Below are positions 55,855 to 64,000 of a DNA stretch of 64,000 bases, piece by piece. The stretch's first letter is position 1. Every line of letters begins with the position of its first letter. The notes under the pieces are model-generated. The model was not told where the DNA came from. It saw only the letters and a list, made by a program, of their open reading frames with translations, and did no database searches. The stretch is from Macrothele yani (lineage: Eukaryota; Arthropoda; Arachnida; Araneae; Macrothelidae). Position numbers and translations under genes: made by a program. The DNA is taken from positions 34,305,501 to 34,369,500 of the forward strand of contig CM077011.1 of assembly GCA_039090855.1 (NCBI GenBank), in the 5' to 3' direction.

Positions 55855-56500
55855 TTCGCACTATCGATACTATCGATAGTTGCAGCACTATCGACAGCCC
55901 AGTTTCGAATAGTTTAGTCTTCTGATAGTATCGCGATAGTTTTTGCAAACTATCGACTGTTCATGTTATTCGCTTGGTTATTCGTTACAAAACCGTTGCC
56001 TAAAACGCTGCGCGATAGGTTTTGGAAACTATCGACCATTTAATTATCGACAGTTCATGTTATTCGTTGTAAAATCGTTGCCTAAAACGTTGAACATTTT
56101 AAAATGTATGGATAGTTCGACAATTATCTAACGAATGGTTCTACATTTCGAAAACACTGGTAGTTTTACACACTGTGAGATCAACTGTCGAATAGTTCGT
56201 AATTTTGGAAATGCTGATAATTTGTCCTGAGTGACAATGAAATCTTTTCCTTTCAAGTAATTTATTAAATGTGACAGAGCGATCGTCGAGTGTCCAAGAC
56301 TACGCAATTTAAGAACACTGATGGTTTTACGATGAGATCTATTGTGGAATAGTTGCGCATTTAGAAAATAATAACGATAAATAAATAAACGATAGTTTCA
56401 CACACAATGAGCCCAACTATCGAAAAAGAATTTCCCATTTCTAAAACACGACATTTAGTATGCAGTGAAATTAGCTATCGAATGGTTCTGAATTTTGAAA
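55855..56500. repeat. CTATCGA/TATCGATA-rich repeat region
   Basis: Two TATCGATA palindromes (55862-55869, 55871-55878) start a stretch with many ACTATCGA-, ATCGCGAT- and AATAGTT-type strings, for example TTTTGCAAACTATCGAC and a related TTTTGGAAACTATCGACC. Duplicated pieces (GTTATTCG, CGTTGCCTAAAACG) recur within about 90 bp. Confidence 0.7.
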
Positions 56501-56638
56501 ACACCGATATAGTTTGCCATAAATGACCCGCAGAAATCCCTGAAACAATGCCTGCAGAAAAAAATACTCACTGAAAATGACACTTCTTGGTATCTGGAAA
56601 AATGCCCAAAATATCAAGTTGTAGACGTGTGTGTATGG

Positions 56639-56780
56639 TTTTTTTTTTTTATGTAAGAGGGTGGGGGGAATGATCACTGTGAGTAACTTTATGTGCTGTA
56701 AGCAGATGCCAGTCCCGAATTTAGGCTCATATTGGTTCCAGATAATGTAGAGACAATGCAGTAAGACAAGCACAACATCC
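56639..56780 (-). mobile_element. SINE copy l, decayed body
   Basis: Poly-T, then degraded body (GTGAGTAACTTTATG, AAGCAGATGCCAGTCCCGAA), ending at ACAACATCC without a head. Confidence 0.75.
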
Positions 56781-56783
56781 GGT

Positions 56784-56921
56784 GCCGCCCTGGCCCCTGG
56801 TAATGCAGTGGTCTAAGCACTGGCTTGTGGCCATTCGTCCGGCCTCGAATCCCGGTAAGACACGAGTGTGTTTTTTTAATCTTGCAGCACTAGCTCTCTG
56901 CCTTCCCTGGTGTCAGTGGCT
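56784..56921 (+). mobile_element. SINE copy m, decayed head and part of body
   Basis: GCCGCCCTGGCCCCTGGTAA, a degenerate A box (ATGCAGTGGTCTAAGC), B-box relic CCTCGAATCCCGG and GCACTAGCTCTCTGCC. It is joined back to back with copy l. Confidence 0.75.
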
Positions 56922-56937
56922 TAAGACAAGTCCATAA

Positions 56938-57050
56938 GTATGGCTACAGCCTATACTACTTAACTCCAAGTAGTATAGCAATACTTTTTAGTATCTATAC
57001 TACCTAAATCCAAGTAGTATAGCCATACTTTTTTTAGTATTCATACTTGA
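56938..57050. repeat. Duplicated hairpin
   Basis: Two about 50 bp units each contain CTATACTAC(T/C)TAA, a short loop and AGTAGTATAG. An outer pair AGTATGGCTA/TAGCCATACT encloses both. Confidence 0.85.
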
Positions 57051-57082
57051 AGAAGTAATAATATGTATATATATGTGTGTGA

Positions 57083-57170
57083 CATGGAGAAGATAGGCTC
57101 AAGACAGACAATTGTGGAAGAAACTTGAGACCTTCATCCAGCAATGGATTGATAATGCTTGATGATTATA
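57083..57170 (+). mobile_element. RTE LINE 3' tip, first of a tandem pair
   Basis: GTGACATGGAGAAGATAGG, GACCTTCATCCAGCAATGGA and TTGATAATGCTTGATGATTA match the last 85 bp of the RTE at 4205-4290, ending in a (TA)n tail. Confidence 0.8.
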
Positions 57171-57177
57171 TATATAT

Positions 57178-57712
57178 GAAGAAATTAATCGGCGTGTACA
57201 ACTTACCTGCAGAGCTTTTGGGAGAAACAGTATAATTTTCAGGAGCAATAGGCCATTATGTCTTAAAAGAAAAGTGTTTGATCAATGCATCCTTCCAGTG
57301 CTAACGTATGGTGCAGAGACGTGGACCTCAACTAAAAGGGACCTACAAAGGCTGCAGACAAGTCAAAGAGGCATGGAGAGGTGCATGCTTGGTGTAACCA
57401 GGAGAGATAAGAAGAGGAACTTGTGGATCAGAAAAATGACAAGAGTGGAAGACATCATGATCAGAGTAAAATCCCTGGAATGACAATGGGCTGGATATAT
57501 TGATAGAAGGACAGACCATCGATGGGCAACCGAAATTTTAAACTGGATTTCAAGGGACAGGAAAAGACCCGACCTCATGGGAGATGGGTGGATGAAATTC
57601 GAAAGTATGCGGGAGTAACATGGAAGAGACTGGCACAAGACAGACCGTTGTGGAAGAAACTTGCGAAGACCTTCGTCAAGCCGTGGATTGATAATGGTTG
57701 ATGATGATATAG
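57178..57712 (+). mobile_element. RTE LINE 3' fragment, second of a tandem pair
   Basis: It matches 3762-4300 of the RTE copy, from GAAATTAATCGGCG to GGTTGATGATGAT. The frame 57274-57480 reads CILPVLTYGAETWTSTKRDL and MERCMLGVTRRDKKRN, then stops where the other copy has KWQWAGH (TGA for TGG). It starts directly at the tail of the preceding 3' tip. Confidence 0.88.
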
Positions 57713-57915
57713 ATCCTGATCCTGTTTGTGAGGTGGGAGTTTTGATTTCGCATGTATTTAAGATTCATTCACTTCGGGAGCTTCGTTAAAGCCGCCTCCC
57801 TTTTAATACGCCAGTTCCTAATTCCCGGCGAGAATGTTGGAAGCACGTTTTGCCTTAAACATAGTTAGTTACGTTTCTTCGAAGAACTGAGAACGTGTGA
57901 CTTTGAACAATGTGC

Positions 57916-58147
57916 GCCGCCTCGGTGGCGCAGTGGTCTAAGGCGTTGGCCTCTGATCATTCGTCGGTAAGGGGTCCGGGTTCGAATCCCGGTCAGGCAT
58001 GGATGTTGTGTTTGTCTTACGGCACTGGCTCTCTCTCCCTTCCCTGAAACCAGTGACCCTAAATTAGGGACGGGCGACTGCTTATAGCCCATTGAGTTGC
58101 TCACGGTGGTCGTTAAACCTCCAATAAAAAAAAACAAAAAAAAAAAA
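57916..58147 (+). mobile_element. SINE copy n
   Basis: Full length; TSD ACAATGTGC (57907-57915 and 58148-58156). Confidence 0.93.
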
Positions 58148-58156
58148 ACAATGTGC

Positions 58157-58603
58157 CTCTTTTGTCATTTAGGAATAAAACACGATGCCCTTTGCCCAAT
58201 ATTATTGGTGGCACAAAAGTGCCGTAATTTCACCGTGTCCATGTAGTTTAGAAAACTTGAAGATTACATTGCACTGGAGCAAGAATCAAACCCACGGTTC
58301 CTGTATCGGTTTCCATGCATTTGTGAAGAATTCTATCTTCAGGGAGGTTCGTTTCTCAATTATATGCAAGATAATCAATACCTAGTTTAGATTCATTCAT
58401 ACAGTCTCTTGTTACAGCATCTTCTTCATATGCACAGAGATTCCTTGTAACAAAACCTTCAATTAGTGCTGAATGACCATTTTAAACCTGTTCACTCGGA
58501 TGAGTTCAGAAATATTCTTCTGAGCCTTTTGTGGTCTTACATTTCTTTACAAACCAATGGTGGGTTATTGATGTCTCATTTGCTGGAATTCAGGCTTACA
58601 TTT
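58157..58603. other. No gene seen
   Basis: Short frames only, without motifs. Confidence 0.5.
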
Positions 58604-58816
58604 TTTTTTATTGGAGGTTTAACGACCACCGTGAGGAACTCAATGGGCTATAAGCAGTCGCCCGTCCCTAATTTAGAGTCACTGGTTCCAGGGAAGGGAG
58701 AGAGCCAGTGCCGTAAGACAAACACAACATCCATGCCTGCCGGGATTCGAACCCGGACCCTTTACGGACGAATGATCAGAGGCCAGCGCCTTAGACCACT
58801 GCGCCACCGGGGCGGC
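58604..58816 (-). mobile_element. SINE copy o
   Basis: Full length; TSD AGGCTTACATTT (58592-58603 and 58817-58828). Confidence 0.93.
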
Positions 58817-58933
58817 AGGCTTACATTTGCATCCTTTTACTTTGCAACTTAAAAAAAGGAAGACGTATATGTTGATTTATTTTAGGCTTACATGCTATTG
58901 CCATATTAACTTGTTTGCAAATAACATTTTTTT

Positions 58934-59145
58934 GCCGTCCCGGTGGCGCAGTGGTCTAAGGCGTTGGCCTCTGATCATTCGTCCGAAAGGGGTCCGGGTT
59001 CGAATCCCGGTGAGGCATGGATGTTGTGTTTGTCTTACGGCACTGGCTCTCTCCCTTCCCTGGAACCAGTGACCCTAAATTAGGGACGGGCGACTGCTTA
59101 AAGCCCATTGAGTTGCTCACGGTGGTCGTTAAACCTCAAAAAAAA
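58934..59145 (+). mobile_element. SINE copy p
   Basis: Full length, 118 bp from copy o in the opposite orientation; TSD about AACATTT on both sides. Confidence 0.92.
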
Positions 59146-59150
59146 CATTT

Positions 59151-59563
59151 GTGGCTGATCATATACATGCTGAACAAATATACAGTATATACATATGATT
59201 ATACAATTTCAATTGCTTAATTTTTATACATGAAGATAATAATTCTTTATAAGATTTCTTTTGCCTTCAGAGGATAATGTTTGCTGGCATTGAATAGATG
59301 CCAGTGTAGTGATTAAATCCTTTTTGCTACTTTGAATGAAAGGTTTGATATTTAATGCATGGGTTCAATTAAATCATTTAATTTGCTGTCATTTTCATGG
59401 TTTTTCAGAAAATGGTGGAGAGTGTGTATAGTTTTATCATCTGTATAGTACACTTTAGATACTAATTATGATTTTTTTAGTCTGTCACCAACAGGGCAGT
59501 CATGTTTTCAGTAATTTGGTATAAATTCATTGATCTCATATTTTTTACTTGTCACAAACTGTA
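59151..59563. other. No gene seen
   Basis: AT-rich sequence without features. Confidence 0.5.
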
Positions 59564-59783
59564 TTTTTTTTTACTTGTTGGTGTTTTGACAACCATAAGC
59601 AACTTAATGGGCTATAAGTAGTTGTCTATTCCTAATATAGGGCTACAGGTTTTAGGTAAGAGAGTGAGAGAAAGCCAGTGCTGTAAGATGAACACAACAT
59701 CCATGTCTCACTGGGATTCAAACCCAAACCTATCTTCGATGAATGATCACAAGCCAGCACTTAGACCACTGCACCATCACAGC
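59564..59783 (-). mobile_element. SINE copy q, old
   Basis: Head and body recognisable but clearly older (CAACTTAATGGGCTATAAGT, GGGATTCAAACCC, AGACCACTGCACCATCACAG). Confidence 0.8.
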
Positions 59784-60139
59784 AGTGAAGTTGTTTCTAT
59801 TGTGCTGCTTTTTTGTTACAGCACGGAATTGTTGGCCCCAGCCATTGAATTCCATACTGACAGTTTCTTTACAAAATTAAAAAAAAAAAAGTTTTGCCAC
59901 AGTAATTTGTATACCAATTTTTTCTTTTTGACCAATCATAGCAAAGTGATATCTTCTGCAGTGGTTATTAAGTAACCCAAAAATGTACATCGCTCTGGAT
60001 CAGTCCACTTGTATCAGGCAACATTGTTTTCAATATGGATCACAAGTACAAGAAGCTGCTCTGTAAAATAAAAAATGCTTTTCAGGTGGAAATAAAAATA
60101 TCTCAGATTTGTAAGTTTACCATTTGTGTGTGTGTTGTG

Positions 60140-60303
60140 TGACAATCACCACGAGCATATCCATTGGTTATAAGCAGTTGTCTGTTCCTAATTTAAGGCA
60201 CTTGGTTCCATGGAAGGGAGAAAGAGAAAGACAAACATACTACTCATGCCTCATTCAGAACTCAAAACACAGATCCAGCAGACTAGTATACCACTAAGAT
60301 GGT
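60140..60303 (-). mobile_element. SINE copy r, very old
   Basis: ACCACGAGCATATCCATTGG, TATAAGCAGTTGTCTGTTCC and GGAAGGGAGAAAG align to the body. The head is nearly unrecognisable. Confidence 0.6.
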
Positions 60304-60466
60304 CATTATATTTCAAAAACCCATTTTAACACCAAATCTGCATAATAATTCCAAACACAAAACTTCTTAATATTGTACCATAGCATGAATGTTTTTTGTA
60401 CTTAATCACTTTAATACATAAGATTAACATTACTGACATACATTAAAAATAGAGCAAACTGAAGTC

Positions 60467-60702
60467 TTTTTTTGATTTTTTTTTTTTTTTTTTGATTGGA
60501 GGTTTAACGACCACTGTGAGCAACTCAATGGGCTATAAGCAGTCGCCCGTCCCTAATTTAGGGTCACTGGTTCCAGGGAAGGGAGAGAGCCAGTGCCGTA
60601 AGACAAACACAACATCCATACCTGACCGGGATTCGAACCCGGACCCCTTACGGAGGAATGATCAGAGGCCATCGCTTAGACCACTGCGCCACCGGGGCGG
60701 CC
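60467..60702 (-). mobile_element. SINE copy s
   Basis: Full length; TSD AAACTGAAGTC (60456-60466 and 60703-60713). Confidence 0.95.
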
Positions 60703-60713
60703 AAACTGAAGTC

Positions 60714-61764
60714 AATCTTTTTACTTTCTGTGAACAATTATGAAGTATTCAAGATGCCATTTCAGTTTTTTAAATGAATAAAACACTTGAAAAATCTTAT
60801 CTGCTGCAGAAATGTTTTTTACAGTGTCATGTTGATTTCACCAACTTCCACTTTTCAAGCTATTTTTCATTGATTATGGCATTAATGGAATCAAGCATGT
60901 TGGGAAAAAAATATTTTTGATGAGAAACAACTGTGGCTACAGTCCATCAACCAGTGGCAGATATATCAAGGAAGGTAGCTGTTATTGTTGAGGAAATGCA
61001 AATGAGTGCTAGCGCAACATGGTATTTGCATTTCTACAATTTTTCAACCAGAACTATAAAAATTTGGATGCATGACACCCAAGTCTTCTATATTTGTTGA
61101 AACCAAAAAAAAAAAAAAAAAGCAGAAATTTGAAAAAACTTCCTTAACAGTTGGGAAACATATATATACACACATAGACATAGTTTTCGTTTTTTGGGTG
61201 CTTTATATTTTCTCCTAAATTTTTTTTTGGGGGGTGGGGAAGGTTATCTGTGGGGGTTTTTTAGTTGTTTTGAAGTAGGTTAATTTTATTTTAATTTTTT
61301 ATTTGCATTTTCTGTTTATCATTTGCTGTTTTTGTAGCAGACTGGATGATGCAAAATCCACACTTGTTGGTCTTTACAGAGGTATGAGGTGTTATCTGTG
61401 CCTAGCTCTTGATGAAACCATAGATAGTATCTTGCCATAGTTCTACATTCCTCTTTCTTTTCTCCCAGTTGGTTGTTAGATCTGTTCTTTTGATTTCTCC
61501 AAATCAGTTACTACTGCTTTCAATTTTGTATGTTTTTGATTTTTCTTTTATGTAGCCTCAGGTGCTTTGGAATTTCAAAAGCTGTTTTGAAAATTTACAT
61601 GTAACCTTTATTATGCTTATATATATATTCTGTATATAGTTATTTGCTTTTTTGTCATCAGCTTACTTTATATTAATACGACCATTCTTTGAGAACCTGC
61701 TTTCCCTCTTTCTGTGACGTTCAACTACTGATCAAGGTCAAATAGTGAGTACACTTGTGCAAAG
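60714..61764. other. No gene seen
   Basis: AT-rich with poly-A and poly-T runs. Confidence 0.5.
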
Positions 61765-61776
61765 AAAATTTTCTCA

Positions 61777-62000
61777 GCCGCCCCGGTGGCGCAGTGGTCT
61801 AAGCGATGGCCTCTGATCATTCGTCCGAACGGGGTCCGGGTTCGAATCCCGGTGAGGCATGGATGTTGTGTTTGTCTTACGGCACTGGCTCTCTCCCTTC
61901 CCTGGAACCAGTGACCCTAAATTAGGGACGGGCGACTGCTTATAGCCCATTGAGTTGCTCACGGTGGTCGTTAAACCTCCAATCAAAAAAAAAAAAAAAA
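61777..62000 (+). mobile_element. SINE copy t
   Basis: Full length with intact A and B boxes; TSD AAAATTTTCTCA (61765-61776 and 62001-62012). One of the freshest copies. Confidence 0.95.
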
Positions 62001-62269
62001 AAAATTTTCTCATTGTTTACATGATTTTATTACAAAGCAAAGCCAATGCGCACCTGCAGCAACTGTACTCATCATTATAATCAAGTAAAATGTCAATACT
62101 AGGAAGTTTTCATGTTTACTACCCTTACTTATAATTAAAAGCTAAAATGTGACAGTTCATATTTTTATTTAACAGATGAGCAGTATAATCAAAATGGATA
62201 ACATACCGAATTTACAAATTTTACCTATACTGTGAAGTATAAATTTTTGCTTTCTTTTCCATTACAACA

Positions 62270-62560
62270 CAAAATGCAGCCCGCGAGAACCACCGAAATG
62301 CCCAGCTGACACGGTCCGTGCTAGTCGGAGCAAAACGTCCCCTCGAAGACGGTAAAGGAGTATTACCGAAAGTACTCGGGTATGAATAAATATTGAAGTA
62401 AATGAGGATGCAGCAAAGGAAAAAAAACTCATTTGGTGATGAGGCAAAATAAATTCCAACGGAAAAAAGCGGACCCGTGGCCAAATGAAAAACCCCCGTG
62501 CCGCATCCACATAACGGAAATATGAATTGAAAGCCAAGCCCCACGTGCGGTAAGTGTTCA
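62270..62560. other. GC-richer patch, possible host exon
   Basis: It stands out from the AT-rich surroundings. The minus strand has a 117-codon frame (62574-62221) rich in Phe, Ser and Cys without recognised domains. On the plus strand a frame from about 62275 (ENHRNAQLTRSVLVGAKRPL) runs to a stop at 62396, and a consensus 5' splice donor CGGTAAGTG lies at about 62548. No homologue recognised, and neither strand is convincing. Confidence 0.25.
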
Positions 62561-62674
62561 TCGAACTTTACCAACTAAAAGTGAAGTTCAAAAATTCAAA
62601 TGCATTAATGCACGTTAAATAATATAACCTCCAATATCGGAAGTAAATTGAAAAATATTAAAATTTTGTTTACA

Positions 62675-63850
62675 ATCTGTACCAAACAACACTAACACTT
62701 AAAATAAACTTTAAATGTTCTCCTCAGCAGAAAGTGACCACCAATAGATAACTGAAACATCAGACTGAATACCAAAAGACAGAAGACCACATCTAAATGT
62801 TCTCCTCAGCAGAAAGGTAGCAATATGAATACACATTTTGGAGAAATTCAAATACTGTTTGCTTTAATAAAAAGGAATGAATTCTAGTTGTCACTGTACA
62901 TTACATTCTGTGACCAAATATCATGTCTTCTAAAACTATGAGCAATACTATTTTAAATGTGAGTAACAGATGCAACAGTAATAAAATGTTTTTTTCACTC
63001 CCATAAATCATAACATTGCACTAAAAACATATACAATTTGTAACTGTAGTTACAAATTTTGATATAATATATAAGGAATGAAGGATCAAACTTTAGAACA
63101 TGATAACAAGAGATTCAAAGCACACATTTCATCACAACATTGACTTTTTTTTTATATTTTAGTTACTGTACAAAAGGCATACATTGCAAATGATATGAAA
63201 AATAAGGACATTATATTTAAAAAGTTTAAAACTTTGATATCAGGAAATCAAATTTTAGAATTCAATAGTGAGATTAAATACTGCAGATTTCAACACACTT
63301 CTTCAATGAATTGACAGCCTTGTGTGGGCCCTGGCTTTTTCAATGAGCATTTTTGTGAGATTTCGTAACATTAACCCCACGTCCAACATCCCCCCCCTCA
63401 CACACACCTGGAGGACCAAGGGACAACTTCACAGGGAACCATCCACACATTCAGGTCCCCAAACACAGGGAGTCTGTGGAAAACAAAGACCAGAAAGCCG
63501 GCAGGACCGGGATTTGAACACCCGTCAGAAAGTGCCTCCCAGGCAGTGCATAGTGACTTAAGCAACTGCACTATGCTGGTGGTTCATCACAACACTGTGA
63601 CAATTTATAAGATTTTTTCAATTACAACACTAAAGGCATACAGTGTAAATTACATGAAAAGTAAGAAAATCATATTCAATTACAAACAATTTATTTACGG
63701 TTTGGATGATTGTACCAAACAAAATATATCTTTAAATAAACAACTAATTACTTATTCTCAGCAGAAAATGTAGCAATATAAAAATGCAAAATGTGGGAGA
63801 AATCAAATGCTTTGTTCATTTTAATACATAAGAAATGAAACTGTATAAGT
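62675..63850 (+). repeat. Degenerate direct duplication
   Basis: CAGCAGAAAG with GTAGCAATAT and GAGAAATTCAAAT at 62805-62860 recurs at 63757-63815. TTCATCACAACA with AGGCATACA at 63127-63185 recurs at 63582-63645. Spacings differ, so rearrangement followed duplication. Confidence 0.55.
63361..63587 (-). mobile_element. Second-type tRNA-derived SINE
   Basis: The minus strand starts ACCACCAGCATAGTGCAGTT, with an A-box-like TAGTGCAGTTGC and a B-box-like GTGTTCAAATCCCGG, followed by a body with no similarity to the main SINE. Single copy in this window. Confidence 0.6.
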
Positions 63851-64000
63851 TTCTTTTACCTATAATGAGTTCACATGAACAGAAAACGAAGTTACATATT
63901 TCCTGAGTTTGTATTCTCTATGTACCAGCATGGACTTTCATACGCATTGTGTTTCAGAGACTTTCACCGCATCTTCTTCCTACATGTTTTGAACTGTTCC

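Noticed and set aside
42416..62013. Many ORFs with near-identical peptides (SNSMGYKQSPVPNLGSL, SQCRKTNTTSMP)
   Set aside because: They are translations of the SINE body in either orientation, not genes. Their recurrence comes from SINE copies.
1..64000. CRISPR arrays, bacterial operons or intact viral genes
   Set aside because: No regular short repeats with unique spacers and no bacterial gene layout. All coding relics fit animal transposable elements.

Overview
This window looks like AT-rich intergenic or intronic DNA from an invertebrate animal, packed with transposable elements (TEs). I see no convincing intact host protein gene, no rRNA, no functional tRNA and no CRISPR. The animal call rests on the mix of elements: an RTE-type LINE, Penelope-like elements, Tc1/mariner and pogo relatives, hAT elements (one of the KIAA1586-like type) and a tRNA-derived SINE. 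The phylum cannot be fixed from this sequence; arthropod or mollusc would both fit.

Layout. 0-5 kb: a decayed copy of an unclassified repeat-borne gene (here called the MDFSENY family), an RTE-type LINE whose RT frame is still open, and a short copy of a DR1-motif repeat. 5-9 kb: three hAT-like non-autonomous elements, one splitting a DUF4371/ZMYM1-like hAT transposase relic. 9-10.8 kb: a Tc1-like element inserted in another Tc1-like remnant. 11.3-14.8 kb: a Penelope-like element split by a hAT-like element. 15 kb: a pogo/Tigger relic. 16.7-17.8 kb: a long-TIR element. 18.8-27.3 kb: a second MDFSENY-family copy split by a 5.8 kb hAT element that carries its own degraded transposase. 29-30 kb: a DD41D mariner relative. 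31-33 kb: a tandem array with DR1 motifs, itself interrupted. 34-42 kb: a second Penelope relic, several mariner relics, another hAT-like insertion and an RTE fragment. 42-62 kb: about 20 copies of one tRNA-derived SINE, a LINE ORF1 broken by two of them, a perfect-TIR MITE, a hAT-like element containing a 202 bp tandem repeat and a SINE, a TATCGATA-rich stretch and tandem RTE 3' ends. 62-64 kb: a GC-richer patch, a degenerate duplication and a second type of tRNA-like SINE.

The main result is a readable insertion history. At seven loci an 8 bp target-site duplication (TSD), or TA for Tc1, marks an insertion exactly, and removing the insert rejoins the older sequence, in several cases restoring a reading frame. 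All coding relics here carry frameshifts, stops or truncations. Several open frames start on TTG or GTG and are not true starts. Everything was read by eye; family names come from recognised motifs and element boundaries from TSDs, without database searches.
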